The notes under the pieces are model-generated. The model had not been told where the DNA came from. It ran no database searches and saw only the letters and a list, made by a program, of their open reading frames with translations. A program made the translations under genes and the position numbers. From assembly GCF_001620055.1 (NCBI RefSeq), contig NZ_LQGY01000055.1, forward strand, positions 1 to 64,000: 64,000 nt of DNA, read 5' to 3'. Source of the stretch: Agromyces sp. NDB4Y10. GTDB taxonomy: Bacteria > Actinomycetota > Actinomycetes > Actinomycetales > Microbacteriaceae. The stretch's first letter is position 1, and every line of letters begins with the position of its first letter. This document shows, one piece after another, positions 9,018 to 18,376 of the stretch.

Positions 9018-9785
9018 ATGTCCGCCACCGCCGCACGATCCGACGCCCGAGCCCGAGAGGTCGCCGACGGCGTCTTCCTGATCGAACGGGCGCACGTCAA
9101 CTGCTACCTGATCGTCGACGACGACGGCCTGACCCTCGTCGACGCCGGCCTGCCCGGCTCCTGGGGTCCGCTGCTCGCCACGCTGCGCGCGCTCGGGCGA
9201 CGGCCCGGGCAGATCGCCGGCCTCGTGCTGACGCACGGCCACTTCGACCACGTCGGCGTCGCCCGCCGGTTCGCCGAACGCGGCATCCCGATCTGGGCGC
9301 ATCCGGGCGACCTGCGGCTGGTGCGGCATCCGTACCGCTACGCGCACGAGGCGGCCCGCATCCGCTACCCGCTGACGCACCCGCGCGCGGTGCCGGTCCT
9401 CGGTCGCATGGCGCTCGCCGGCGCCCTCACCGTCCGAGGGGTGGATGCCTCGGGTGAGCTGCTGGACGGCACGCCCGTCGACCTGCCGGGCCGGCCGGTG
9501 CCGGTCTGGTCGCCGGGGCACACCGACGGGCACTGCGGATTCCACCTGCCGGACCGCGACGTACTGCTCTCCGGCGACGCGCTCGTGACGCTCGACCCCT
9601 ACACGGGCGAGACCGGTCCGCGAGCCGTCGCCCGCGCCGCCACGGCCGACAGCACGCAGGCGCTCGAGTCGTTGGCCCGCCTCGAGACGACCGGGGCCGG
9701 GACGGTGCTGCCGGGCCACGGCGAACCGTGGACCGGCGGAATCGCCCGCGCCGCCGACCTCGCGCGGGCGGCCGGCGTCGCCTGA
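9018..9785 (+). CDS. MBL-fold metallo-hydrolase
   Basis: The 255-residue cytoplasmic protein has the metallo-beta-lactamase metal motif THGHFDHVG with His73, His75, Asp77 and His78. A later metal-ligand His lies in SPGHTDGH, and the Asp in LSGDAL and the C-terminal His in LPGHGEP complete the two-zinc site. Homologues include glyoxalase II-like thioesterases and lactonases; the substrate cannot be assigned. I start it at the ATG at 9018 because TACACT lies six bases upstream, the leaderless spacing seen repeatedly in this window. It converges on the iron transporter operon. Confidence 0.8.
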   Translation: MSATAARSDARAREVADGVFLIERAHVNCYLIVDDDGLTLVDAGLPGSWGPLLATLRALGRRPGQIAGLVLTHGHFDHVGVARRFAERGIPIWAHPGDLRLVRHPYRYAHEAARIRYPLTHPRAVPVLGRMALAGALTVRGVDASGELLDGTPVDLPGRPVPVWSPGHTDGHCGFHLPDRDVLLSGDALVTLDPYTGETGPRAVARAATADSTQALESLARLETTGAGTVLPGHGEPWTGGIARAADLARAAGVA

Positions 9786-9802
9786 CGGATCGGCGCCTCG
9801 CG

Positions 9803-10939
9803 TCAGACGGTCTCGGGCCGGTACGCGAGCACCGCGCCGGCGACCGTGAGGCGCACCTCGGTGCCGCGCGGCACGAGGCCCGACGCGGTCACCCGCGCAC
9901 GCAGCCGCATGCCGTCGGCCAGGGCCACCGCGAGCATCGCGTCGTGCCCGGTGTACTCCACGTCGGTCACGATGCCGTCGAGTGCAGCGGATGCCGCGGC
10001 GCCGGCCGCTCCGCCGGGTGCGGGTTCGGCGGGCGCACCCGGGCCGGCGGGCGTGACCCGCAGCTCCTCCGGCCGGATGAGCACCGTGACGTCGTCGCCG
10101 TCGGACGGCGCGAGCCCCGCGGCATCCGTCACCGGGACCGCGCGGAGCCGGCCGATCGACGTCGCGACCTCGTCGCCGTGGAGCACGCCCGGAAGGAACA
10201 CCGCATCGCCCACGAATCCGGCCACCCACGGGGTCGCGGGCACCTGGTACACCTCTTCGGGCGTGCCGAGCTGCAGCACCTCGCCGCCGCGCAGCACCGC
10301 GACGTGGTCGGCGATCGACAGGGCCTCCGCCTGATCGTGCGTCACGAGGATGCCGGTGACGCCCTCGGTGCGCAGCAGCTCGCGCACCGACGCGCGGAGG
10401 TCGGCGCGGAGCATCGGGTCGAGCGCCCCGAACGGCTCGTCGAGCAGCACGAGCTCGGGCCCGGCGGCGAGCGCGCGCGCGAGCGCCACGCGCTGGGCCT
10501 GCCCGCCGGAGAGCTGGCCGGGCGCCCGATCCGCGAGCTGGCCGAGGTCGACGAGGTCGAGCAGGCGGCGCACCTCGTCGGACCGCGCCGCGCGCCGGGC
10601 CGCGCGCGACGAGCCGCGGCCGGCGAGCATGCCGAACGCGACGTTCTCGGCGACGGTGAGGTGCGGGAACAGCGCCGCATCCTGCGGCACCCAGCCGATG
10701 CGCCGCTTCTCCGGTGCGAGGTGGATGCCGTGGGTCGTCACCATGCGCTGGCCGATGCGGATCTCGCCCGATCGCGCGCGGAGCAGGCCCGCGATCGTGC
10801 GCAGCAGCGTCGTCTTGCCGCATCCGCTCGGCCCGACGATGGCGAGGAGCTCGCCGTGCGGCACCTCGACGTCGACCGAATGCAGCACCGGGCCGCCCTC
10901 GTAGCCGACCGTCAGGCCGCGGACCTCGAGCCGACTCAT
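9803..10939 (-). CDS. fbpC: iron(III) ABC transporter ATP-binding protein
   Basis: The 378-residue ATPase powers import through the permease encoded just upstream. Walker A is GPSGCGKT (residues 36-43), the signature is LSGGQ (143-147), and Walker B ends with Asp167-Glu168 (LVLLDEP), followed by the switch His in THDQAE. A C-terminal extension of about 140 residues forms the regulatory domain common in iron and molybdate/sulfate importer ATPases. Its ATG overlaps the permease stop by four bases, so translation is coupled. The operon is fbpA-permease-fbpC. Assignment to iron rests mainly on the binding protein and the iron box. Confidence 0.85.
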   Translation of the reverse strand: MSRLEVRGLTVGYEGGPVLHSVDVEVPHGELLAIVGPSGCGKTTLLRTIAGLLRARSGEIRIGQRMVTTHGIHLAPEKRRIGWVPQDAALFPHLTVAENVAFGMLAGRGSSRAARRAARSDEVRRLLDLVDLGQLADRAPGQLSGGQAQRVALARALAAGPELVLLDEPFGALDPMLRADLRASVRELLRTEGVTGILVTHDQAEALSIADHVAVLRGGEVLQLGTPEEVYQVPATPWVAGFVGDAVFLPGVLHGDEVATSIGRLRAVPVTDAAGLAPSDGDDVTVLIRPEELRVTPAGPGAPAEPAPGGAAGAAASAALDGIVTDVEYTGHDAMLAVALADGMRLRARVTASGLVPRGTEVRLTVAGAVLAYRPETV

Positions 10940-12543
10940 GCGATGACCTCCCGGTTCGCCTCGCGCCCCGCCTGCGTGTCGGGCGCGATCGCCTCACGCG
11001 TCGCCTCGCGTCCGGCGCGGGCATCGGAGAGCAGGAACGCGGGCACGGCGGCGACGAGCAGCAGGGCGACCGCGTACGGTGCGGCGGCGCCGTAGGCGGA
11101 GACATCCGTTCGCTGCCACAGCTCGACGGCGAGCGTGTCGGTGCCGGTGGGGCGCAGCATCAGGGTGGCGGGCAGTTCCTTCATCGCGCTGACGGCGGCG
11201 AGCATCGCGGCGGCGAAGATGCCGGGCCGCGCCAGGCGTGCCGTGACCGTCATCCACGTGCGGGCGCGGGAGTTGCCGAGGGTGCGCGAGACGTCCTCGA
11301 GCGAGGTCGGCACCTGCCCGGTCGCGGCACGGATCGAGCCGATCGCCTTCGGCATGAACAGCACGCCGTAGCCGAAGGCGAGCACGAGGGCCGTCTGGTA
11401 CAGCGCGGGCACGACGCTGAGCGAGAAGAAGACGAGCGAGAGGCCCACGACGATGCCGGGCAGTCCGAGCGCGAGGTAGCCGGTGGACTCGACGGCGCGG
11501 ACCAGCCTGCCCCGGTGCCTGGCCGCGAGCACGCCGATGGGCAGCGCCAGCGCGACGGCGACGACCGCGCCGCCCGCCGAGAGCAGCACCGTGTTGCCGA
11601 TCGCGCTCGCGAGGTTCGCGGGGTCGAACGCGCGCAGGGTCTCGGCGGTCAGCACCCGGGAGACGAGCACCGCGACGGGGACCACGACCGCGATCACGGG
11701 CACGAGCACGAGGAGCGTCATGGCCGGCACGGCCCACCGGCCGAGCGGGGTCATCCGCCGTCGGCCCGCGCTCGGCGCGGCCTGGATGCGGCGTGCGGCA
11801 CGACCGCGCGCGAACTGCTCCCCCACGACGATGAGCAGCGCGAGCGAGACGAGCAGCACCGCGAGCACCGCGGCCTCGTCGCGGCTGAAGCTCGCGGAGT
11901 ACGCCTGCTGGATCGCCGTGGTCAGCACCGGGAAGCGGAACAGCGCCACGCCGCCGAAGTCGCTCAACGTGTACAGCGCCACGAGCAGGCCGCCCGCGAG
12001 CACCGCCGGGCGGATCTGCGGCCACGTGCCGAGCATGAACGAGCCCAGCGGGCCGCGCCCGAGCGTGCGGGCGACATCGTCGAGTCCGGTGCCGCCGATG
12101 CGCAGCGCCGCCGCGACCGGCAGGGTGACGTACGGCACCGAGACGAAGCTCAGCACCAGCCACGCCGCCCAGAACCCCTTCATCGACGGCTGCCACGCGA
12201 GCCAGCCGTACGCGGCGAGGTACGAGGGCATCGCGAGCGGCAGCGCGGCGAGCACTGCCCAGAACCCGCGCCACCGCAGCCGGGTGCGCGCGAGCAGGAA
12301 CGCGCTCGGCACGCCCAGCGCGATCGCGGTCGCCGTGACGGATGCCGCGAGCATCACCGAGTTGCCCACGAGCATCGGGATGCGGGGCCGCTCGAACACC
12401 GCCGCGAGCTCGGCCGGGTCGGCCGAGGCGACGCGCACGACGAGGTGCACGACCGGGATCGCGGCCAGTGCGACCGCGACCAGGGATGCCGCGATGAGCC
12501 CCCACGGACGGCGGGGGCTCGAGGTCGCGACCTGGGCAGTCAT
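10936..12543 (-). CDS. fbpB: iron(III) ABC transporter permease, fused double-domain type
   Basis: The 535-residue membrane protein contains two consecutive binding-protein-dependent permease domains of about six helices each, the FbpB-type architecture. Each half carries an EAA-like cytoplasmic loop (DDVARTLGRGP and EDVSRTLGN regions). A basic linker (about residues 245-265) joins the halves. It lies between the binding-protein gene, 73 bp upstream, and the ATPase gene, which overlaps by four bases. A -10-like TACGCT stands ten bases before the start, which may give a secondary promoter. Confidence 0.85.
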   Translation of the reverse strand: MTAQVATSSPRRPWGLIAASLVAVALAAIPVVHLVVRVASADPAELAAVFERPRIPMLVGNSVMLAASVTATAIALGVPSAFLLARTRLRWRGFWAVLAALPLAMPSYLAAYGWLAWQPSMKGFWAAWLVLSFVSVPYVTLPVAAALRIGGTGLDDVARTLGRGPLGSFMLGTWPQIRPAVLAGGLLVALYTLSDFGGVALFRFPVLTTAIQQAYSASFSRDEAAVLAVLLVSLALLIVVGEQFARGRAARRIQAAPSAGRRRMTPLGRWAVPAMTLLVLVPVIAVVVPVAVLVSRVLTAETLRAFDPANLASAIGNTVLLSAGGAVVAVALALPIGVLAARHRGRLVRAVESTGYLALGLPGIVVGLSLVFFSLSVVPALYQTALVLAFGYGVLFMPKAIGSIRAATGQVPTSLEDVSRTLGNSRARTWMTVTARLARPGIFAAAMLAAVSAMKELPATLMLRPTGTDTLAVELWQRTDVSAYGAAAPYAVALLLVAAVPAFLLSDARAGREATREAIAPDTQAGREANREVIA

Positions 12544-12570
12544 GTCGTCGTCAAGCGTAGGCGGCCGAAG

Positions 12571-12608
12571 ACGGATGCCTGCTGGGAGCGGGTCGCCGCG
12601 GCATCCGT
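12571..12608 (-). promoter_or_regulatory. stem-loop between the iron-binding protein and permease genes
   Basis: Perfect 9-bp arms (ACGGATGCC and GGCATCCGT) enclose a 20-nt loop. A hairpin here could trim or stabilise the operon mRNA so that the binding protein is made in excess, which is common for binding-protein operons. This role is inferred from position. Confidence 0.45.
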
Positions 12609-12616
12609 TCGCCTGA

Positions 12617-13636
12617 CTAGATGAGGCCGTTGTCGGCCAGGAGGCGCTGGGACTCGCCGACCGACTCGAGGTCGGACAGGTCGAGGCCCGGGTTCACGAG
12701 CGACTCGAGCGCGGGCAGGCCCTCGGGGGCGTCGATGCCGGGAAGCAGCGGGTACTCGAAGGTCTCCTCGACGAAGTAGCGCTGGGCCTCCTCGGACACG
12801 AGGAACTCGACGAACGCGCGTGCCTCGGGGTCGTCGGCGGCGTTCTTCAGGATCGCCGCGCCGGTGACGTTGACGATGCCGCCCGGGTCGCCGGGAAGGA
12901 ACTTCAGCTGCGCGCGCATGTTGTCGGCGCCGACCTCTGCGGCCTGGCGGTACCAGTAGTAGTGGTTGATGAGCCCGAGCTGCACCTGGCCGTTGTTGAC
13001 GAGGTCGAGCGTGGCGAGGTTGTTCTCGGTGAGCTCGGGGTCGTTCGCGGCCATGCCGGCCACCCACTCGGCTGCGGCGTCCTCGCCCTCGAGCACGCGG
13101 AGCGCGGTGACGAACGCCTGGAAGCTCGCGTTGCCGGGCGCGAAGGCGACCTCGCCCTTCCACTCCTCGCCGGTGAGCGCGTCGACGGTGTCGGGCACGT
13201 CGGCCTCGGCGAGCTGCTCGCCGTCGTAGGCGATGACGCGCGCGCGACCGGTGACGCCGATCCACGAGTCGTCCTGCGAGGTGAAGCCGTCGGGGATCAG
13301 GTCGGCGAGCTCGGCGGGGATCGTGGCTTCGAGGCCCGCGTCGGCCAGCGCGCCGAGGGCGCCGGCGTCCTGCGAGAGGAACACCTGCGCCGGCGTGCGG
13401 TCGCCCTCCTCGAGGAGGAGCGCCGCGAGCTCGGGGGTCGCGGCGTAGCGCGCCTCGACGTCGATGCCCGACTCCTCCTCGAACCGCTCGATGAGCGGGC
13501 CGACGAGCGCCTCATCGCGGCCGATGTAGACCGTGAGGGTGCCCTCCTCGGCGGCGGGGTCGGTCGCGCAGCCGGTCAGGGCGAGGGCGGCGGCGAGTCC
13601 GGTCGTGGCGAGGGCGATTCCGCGGTGGGCGCGCAT
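12617..13636 (-). CDS. fbpA: iron(III) ABC transporter substrate-binding lipoprotein
   Basis: The 339-residue protein has a lipoprotein signal ending in LTGC (Cys23). The mature part is a family 1 periplasmic-binding fold starting TLTVYIGRDEALV. The adjacent Tyr226-Tyr227 (NHYYWYRQ) matches the tyrosine pair that binds ferric iron in FbpA-type proteins. It would capture Fe(III) outside the membrane and deliver it to the downstream permease. The gene is first in the operon and is preceded by an IdeR-like box. Substrates such as thiamine or phosphonates are less likely given the tyrosines and the box. Confidence 0.85.
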   Translation of the reverse strand: MRAHRGIALATTGLAAALALTGCATDPAAEEGTLTVYIGRDEALVGPLIERFEEESGIDVEARYAATPELAALLLEEGDRTPAQVFLSQDAGALGALADAGLEATIPAELADLIPDGFTSQDDSWIGVTGRARVIAYDGEQLAEADVPDTVDALTGEEWKGEVAFAPGNASFQAFVTALRVLEGEDAAAEWVAGMAANDPELTENNLATLDLVNNGQVQLGLINHYYWYRQAAEVGADNMRAQLKFLPGDPGGIVNVTGAAILKNAADDPEARAFVEFLVSEEAQRYFVEETFEYPLLPGIDAPEGLPALESLVNPGLDLSDLESVGESQRLLADNGLI

Positions 13637-13696
13637 GGGCGTGCTGACTCCATCGGTCGGTGGGAGGTGAGGACCCGTCGAGATGCGGGGTGCTAC

Positions 13697-13715
13697 TTAG
13701 CTTAGCCTCACCTGC
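13697..13715 (-). promoter_or_regulatory. IdeR/DtxR-type iron box
   Basis: The 19-bp stretch TTAGCTTAGCCTCACCTGC agrees at 15 of 19 positions with the DtxR/IdeR consensus TTAGGTTAGCCTAACCTAA. It lies about 60 bp upstream of fbpA, so the operon should be repressed when iron is plentiful. Confidence 0.7.
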
Positions 13716-13758
13716 CTTGGGTCGCGTCATCGGCGAACGCCAGCGGCTCGTCCGGCTC

Positions 13759-13817
13759 TTGACGGGCCGAGCTGCCGGGCGTACGGTAAGCAGATCATTA
13801 ATTAAGGAGTTGCTTAC
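13759..13817 (+). promoter_or_regulatory. promoter and candidate operator of the arsR-srpbcc operon
   Basis: TTGACG (13759-13764) and TACGGT (13782-13787) are 17 bp apart. Starting at the -10, arms GTAAGCA (13786-13792) and TGCTTAC (13811-13817) form an inverted repeat around an AT-rich centre containing TTAATTAA. The second arm abuts the start codon. This is a natural autoregulatory operator for the ArsR-type protein. Confidence 0.6.
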
Positions 13818-14171
13818 GTGAAGGCGGCGGACGACGAACTCAGCCGGGTGTTCCACGCCCTCGCCGACCCGACGCGGCGCGCGATCCTCTCGCGCCTCCA
13901 CGCCGGACCGGCGACCGTGGGCGCCCTCGCCGAGCCGTTCGCGATGAGCCGACCCGCGATCTCCCAGCACCTCAACGTGCTCGAGCGCGCCGGGCTCATC
14001 GAACGCACCGCAACCGCGCAGTGGCGCACCTGCTCGCTGCGCACCGAACCGCTCGACGGAGCCTCGGCCTGGGTCGAACGGCACCGCGGCGAGTGGAACG
14101 AGCGGTTCAACCTGCTCGACGAGCAGCTCCGCCGGATGAAGGGGGACCATCATGACCGAACGAGCGGATGA
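13818..14171 (+). CDS. ArsR-family transcriptional repressor
   Basis: The 117-residue protein has a winged helix-turn-helix at about residues 10-85 (FHALADPTRRAILSRL, then MSRPAISQHLNVLERAGLI as the recognition region). It has no Cys pair for metal sensing. It belongs to the group that is co-transcribed with an AHSA1/SRPBCC gene and represses its own operon. The GTG start has AAGGAG upstream. The last 20 bases overlap the next gene. Confidence 0.85.
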   Translation: MKAADDELSRVFHALADPTRRAILSRLHAGPATVGALAEPFAMSRPAISQHLNVLERAGLIERTATAQWRTCSLRTEPLDGASAWVERHRGEWNERFNLLDEQLRRMKGDHHDRTSG

Positions 14172-14616
14172 CGCGCAGTTCACGATCACGCGGATCTTCG
14201 ACGCGCCCCGCGACCTGGTGTGGCGCGCCTGGACCGAGTCCGCGGATGCCGCGGAGTGGTGGCATCCGCGCGGCATCGAGATCAAGGAAGGGAGCGTCGC
14301 GGTCGACGCCCGGCCGGGCGGGCGATACGCCTACACGATGGTGAACCCGGCCGACGGCACCGAGTACCCGACGGCGGGGGTCTACCGCGAGGTCGTGCCG
14401 CCGCGGCGGCTGGTGTTCACGTGGGCCTCGCCGGGCGACCCGGATGACACGGCGCCGGTGATCACCGTCGACCTCCGCGAGCTCGACGGCGACCGCACCG
14501 AGATGCTGTTCCACCTGCGCGGGTTCGCCGGGGCCCCGGGCGACGGCGACGTGTACGACGGCTGGGACTCGGCGTTCGACCTGCTCGGCGAGCAGGTGAC
14601 GGCCCGGGCGCGCTGA
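14152..14616 (+). CDS. SRPBCC (AHSA1-like) domain protein
   Basis: The 154-residue protein is a START-like helix-grip fold. It opens with FTITRIFDAPRDLVWRAWTE and contains WWHPRG and the GGRYAYTMVNPADG strand typical of the AHSA1-like branch. Such proteins bind hydrophobic ligands; no ligand is known. Its ATG lies inside the arsR gene with GGGGG as the ribosome site, so the two are translated together and the protein probably acts on the signal sensed by the repressor. Confidence 0.8.
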   Translation: MTERADDAQFTITRIFDAPRDLVWRAWTESADAAEWWHPRGIEIKEGSVAVDARPGGRYAYTMVNPADGTEYPTAGVYREVVPPRRLVFTWASPGDPDDTAPVITVDLRELDGDRTEMLFHLRGFAGAPGDGDVYDGWDSAFDLLGEQVTARAR

Positions 14617-14675
14617 CCGCCGTCGCGGGTCGGCGCGGTGCGGGCGGCCGGGTCCAGCCGGCCCCGGCCGGATCT

Positions 14676-16097
14676 TCAGCGGCGCGGGTCGGCGGCGAGC
14701 CGATCGGCGTCGGTCGGCTCCTCGGCCGCCACCGAGGCCGCGCCGGTGAAGCGCTCGGAGAGCAGCCGGTACGACTTCGTCGCGAACGCCGCGAGGGCGA
14801 GCACGACCATGACCAGCCCGGCGAAGAGGAAGACGAGGGCGATGCCGCGGGCGTCGCCCTCGCCCAGCGCCCAGCCCCACGCCTCCCGGCCCGCCTCGGA
14901 CTCCATGAACGGGATGATCCAGAACTCCGCGATCGGGGCGATGAGGAACGCGGTGATCGGCGCGGCAGCGGACTCGACCGCCGCGGCGAAGCCGAACACG
15001 CGCCCCTGCCGGCGGAACGGCACGACCTTCTGGATGACCGTCTGCTCGGCGGCCTCGACCGCGGGCACGAGCGCCATGTACAGGAAGATCCCGACCGCGT
15101 AGAGCCACCACCACTCTCGGATGGTGAACGCCGCCCCGAGGACGCCCATGCCGACCACGACGAGCAGCATCGTGCGGATCGGATTGCGCCCGAGGCCGAA
15201 CTTCGCGATGACGACGCCGCCGATGATGAAGCCCGTCGACGCGACACCGAGGACGACACCCCACACCTCGACCGCGAAGAGGGTGAGGCCGTACGGGTCC
15301 ATGAGCGCGAGGTACACGCCGCCGATGAGGTTGTTGAAGGTCGCGAACAGGATGAGCGCGAACAGTCCCGGGACGCCGCGGATCGCGGTGACGCTCCCAC
15401 GGATGTCGATGGCCGGCGGGTGGTCGCCGTCGGGTTCGGGCCGCTCCTCGGGTATGCGGAGGAACAGGAGGTGGACGAGCGCGACGAGCGTCAGCCCGAT
15501 CGCGATCGCCAGGGTCCAGCCCATGCCGAGCAGGCCGATCGCGAGCCCGCTGAAGACGCTCGTGACGATGAAGGCGAGGCCCTGCACGGTGCCGACCATG
15601 CCGTTGGCGTTGGCATGGCGCTCGACGGGCACGAGGAGCGTCACGGTCGTGGACAGGGCGATGTTGCGCATGTGCTCGATGACCGAGCCGAACAGGATGA
15701 TGCCCGCGAACACCCAGAACCACGGGCCGCCGAGGTCGACGAGCGCCGACTCGGGCTGCAGCAGGTAGAGCAGGCCGGCGGCGATGAACGAGGCGAGCGT
15801 GACGACGCTCGAGAAGATCATCACCTGCAGCTTGCGGTGCCGGTCGACGATGGTGCCGAACAGCATCGCGAAGAAGGCGATGAGGAGCATGTAGGCCCCG
15901 CCGATGATGCCGGTCGCGAGCACCGAGCGGGTCTCGAGGTAGACCCAGAAGGTCAGCGCGAACCACAGGAAGCTCGTGGTGATGTTCGCGATCATCGTGT
16001 TCACGAGCACCTGCAGGAAGAGGCGCATGCCGTTCGCCGGCGGCTCGACGCCCGTCGACGACGGCGCCGGACCGGGGTCCGTGGTTCCGTCGGCCAT
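14676..16097 (-). CDS. MFS transporter
   Basis: The 473-residue membrane protein has about 12 helices, with a cytoplasmic VDRHRK-type loop after helix 2 and an insertion of about 20 charged residues in the middle loop. It fits the MFS_3-like exporter group. The open frame continues far upstream, but that part is antisense to the histidine kinase. The ATG at 16097 has the -10-like TACGCT seven bases upstream, so I place the start there. Cargo is unknown. Confidence 0.75.
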   Translation of the reverse strand: MADGTTDPGPAPSSTGVEPPANGMRLFLQVLVNTMIANITTSFLWFALTFWVYLETRSVLATGIIGGAYMLLIAFFAMLFGTIVDRHRKLQVMIFSSVVTLASFIAAGLLYLLQPESALVDLGGPWFWVFAGIILFGSVIEHMRNIALSTTVTLLVPVERHANANGMVGTVQGLAFIVTSVFSGLAIGLLGMGWTLAIAIGLTLVALVHLLFLRIPEERPEPDGDHPPAIDIRGSVTAIRGVPGLFALILFATFNNLIGGVYLALMDPYGLTLFAVEVWGVVLGVASTGFIIGGVVIAKFGLGRNPIRTMLLVVVGMGVLGAAFTIREWWWLYAVGIFLYMALVPAVEAAEQTVIQKVVPFRRQGRVFGFAAAVESAAAPITAFLIAPIAEFWIIPFMESEAGREAWGWALGEGDARGIALVFLFAGLVMVVLALAAFATKSYRLLSERFTGAASVAAEEPTDADRLAADPRR

Positions 16098-16190
16098 GGT
16101 CGGGAGCGTAGGTCGAACCACCGACATCCGGTAGCCCCACTCCCCCGAACGACGGATGACGGGTCGCCGAGCCGCGCCTAGCGTGGTGGC

Positions 16191-17501
16191 ATGCGTCCCC
16201 GCTCCACCCACACGCCCCCGGTGATCGACGGCGTGGAATGGGTGCGGCCCGGACCGACGTCGACGCAGGTTCGAGGCGACGTCGTGCTGGCGGTCGTGCT
16301 CATGGCCGCGGCGGCCGCGAGCGTGGCGCTGCACCGCGCGACCGGCTACGGCGACTCGGCGGAGTGGGGATGGTCGGCCCTGTGGGCGGCCGGCGTGACG
16401 CTGCCGCTCGCCGCGCGCCGCCTGGCGCCCGAGGTCGTCGTGGTCGTCATGTCGGCCGTGTTCATGGCCGGGGCGATCGCCGAGGTCGGCGAGGTCCTCA
16501 TCTGCAACATCGCCCTGTTCATCGCGATCTACACGGTCGGCGCATGGGGTCGCAGCCGCGTGCGCGCGCTCGTCGTGCGCGCGGTGATCGTCGTGATCAT
16601 GTTCGGGTGGCTGCTGTGGACGCTGATCTACTTCTCCGCCGTGCAGGACTACCTGCCCGATCTCGACCGCGAGGCCGACGGGCCGCTCTCCCCGTACGTC
16701 GCGTACGGGCTCATCAACGTGCTCACCAACCTGCTGTACTTCGGCGGCGCCTGGTACTTCGGCGACGCGGCCTACCGTTCCGCGCGTGCCCGTGCCGAGC
16801 TCGAGCAGCGCACGTCCGAGCTCTCGTCCGAACGCGAGCGGTCCCGTGAGCAGGCGGTCGCGCTCGAGCGCATGCGCATCGCCCGCGAACTCCACGACTC
16901 CGTCGCCCACCACGTGTCGGTGATGGGCGTGCAGGCCGGCGCGGCGCGTCGCGTGCTCGAGCGCGACCCGGACGCCGCGGCATCCGCGCTCGCGTCCATC
17001 GAGCAGAGCGCGCGCGACGCGGTCGACGAGCTGCACGGCACCGTGACCGCGCTGCGCGCACCCGACGACGCCGCCGCCTCCGGGGCGGACCCGGCGGGCA
17101 GCACCCTCGGCGTCGCGCGCCTGCCGCACCTCGTCGACGACGCCCGCGCGGCCGGCCTGCCCGTCGAACTCACCGTCGTCGGCGATCCGCACGACGTCAC
17201 GCCGATGGTCGACCTCACCGTCTACCGCCTGGCCCAGGAGGCGCTGACGAACGTCCGGAAGCACGCGGGCGCGGCGGCGCGGGCCGACGTCCGGGTGCGG
17301 TGGCTCGACGACGCCATCGAACTCGAGGTGACCGACACGGGAGTGGGCGACCGGGTCGCCGCCGGGAGCACCGCCGGGGTCGGGCAGGTGGGCATGCGCG
17401 AGCGCGTGGCCGCGGTGGGCGGCACGCTCGAACTCGGCACGCGGCCTCGGGGCGGCTACCTCGTGCGCGCCCGAGTGCCGTACCGGAAGGCGTCGCGATG
17501 A
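16191..17501 (+). CDS. sensor histidine kinase, NarL/DesK-like
   Basis: The 436-residue protein has several membrane helices between residues 30 and 190 and almost no extracytoplasmic domain, as in intramembrane-sensing kinases. A coiled coil at about 196-225 leads to the HisKA_3 motif RIARELHDSVAHHVS with the phosphorylated His235. The ATPase part shows the N-box (LAQEALTNVRKHA) and the G-box (GVGQVGMRERV). TAGCGT lies six bases before the ATG, so it is probably leaderless. It overlaps the response regulator by four bases and is followed by an ABC exporter. Confidence 0.85.
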   Translation: MRPRSTHTPPVIDGVEWVRPGPTSTQVRGDVVLAVVLMAAAAASVALHRATGYGDSAEWGWSALWAAGVTLPLAARRLAPEVVVVVMSAVFMAGAIAEVGEVLICNIALFIAIYTVGAWGRSRVRALVVRAVIVVIMFGWLLWTLIYFSAVQDYLPDLDREADGPLSPYVAYGLINVLTNLLYFGGAWYFGDAAYRSARARAELEQRTSELSSERERSREQAVALERMRIARELHDSVAHHVSVMGVQAGAARRVLERDPDAAASALASIEQSARDAVDELHGTVTALRAPDDAAASGADPAGSTLGVARLPHLVDDARAAGLPVELTVVGDPHDVTPMVDLTVYRLAQEALTNVRKHAGAAARADVRVRWLDDAIELEVTDTGVGDRVAAGSTAGVGQVGMRERVAAVGGTLELGTRPRGGYLVRARVPYRKASR

Positions 17502-18268
17502 GCGGCGGCGCAGCGGATGCCGCGGCGAGCGCGGCGGCGTCCGACATCCGCGTGCTCGTGGTCGACGACCAGGCGCTCGTGCGCGCCGGCTTCACGACCA
17601 TCCTCGACTCCGAGCCGGGCATCGCCGTCGTCGGCCAGGCGGCCGACGGAGGCAGCGCCGTGACGGCCGCCCTCGACCTCCGGCCCGACGTGGTCTGCAT
17701 GGACGTGCAGATGCCCGGCATGGACGGCCTCGAGGCGACCCGCCGCATCCTCGACGCGGCATCCGCTTCGCCCCCGGCGGTGCTCATGCTGACGACGTTC
17801 GACCGCGAGGACTACCTGTTCGCGGCGCTCGAGGCGGGCGCGAGCGGGTTCCTCCTGAAGAACTCCAGCCCGGAGCACCTCATCGAGGCGGTGCAGGTGC
17901 TCGCGCGCGGCGACGCCCTGCTCTCGCCCGACGTCACGCGGCGGGTCATCGAAGCGGCGTCCGTCAGCCGACGCTCGCCCGACCCCGACCCCGGCACCGG
18001 CCCGGGCCCCGGCGGCGCTGCGACCGCCCCGGACCGGCGCCCGGAACCGGAGGCGCCCGGCCTCGCCGAGCTCACCGAACGCGAGCGCGAGGTGCTCGGG
18101 CTGCTGGCCGAGGGCCTCTCGAACGCCGAGATCGCCGCGCGCATGTGGGTGGGCGAGGCGACCGTGAAGACGCACGTGTCGAAGGTGCTGATGAAGCTGG
18201 GCCTGCGCGACCGCGTCCACGCGGTCGTCTACGCCTACGAGCACGGCGTGGTGCGCCCGCCCCGCTGA
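17498..18268 (+). CDS. LuxR/NarL-family response regulator
   Basis: The 256-residue protein has a receiver domain with acidic residues Asp23-Asp24 and the phospho-acceptor Asp69 (CMDVQMPG). A C-terminal LuxR helix-turn-helix (LTEREREVLGLLAEGLSNAEI then VKTHVSKVLMKLGL) follows. Between them is an unusually long Pro/Gly/Asp-rich linker (about residues 148-182). It is translationally coupled to the kinase (ATGA overlap) and probably controls the adjacent ABC exporter. Confidence 0.85.
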   Translation: MSGGAADAAASAAASDIRVLVVDDQALVRAGFTTILDSEPGIAVVGQAADGGSAVTAALDLRPDVVCMDVQMPGMDGLEATRRILDAASASPPAVLMLTTFDREDYLFAALEAGASGFLLKNSSPEHLIEAVQVLARGDALLSPDVTRRVIEAASVSRRSPDPDPGTGPGPGGAATAPDRRPEPEAPGLAELTEREREVLGLLAEGLSNAEIAARMWVGEATVKTHVSKVLMKLGLRDRVHAVVYAYEHGVVRPPR

Positions 18269-18376
18269 GCCCTCGCGGCCGCCTCCGTCGCGTGGCGGAG
18301 CGCGACCCGCGCCGGCGCCGGGGAACCCGTCCCGAGGCGGATGCCGCGGGCCCGCCTCGTCCGTAGCGTGGGCCGC

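Noticed and set aside
16098-17264. Upstream extension of the MFS gene
   Set aside because: The open frame continues but runs antisense through the histidine kinase. The ATG at 16097 has a leaderless promoter and begins just before the first helices.
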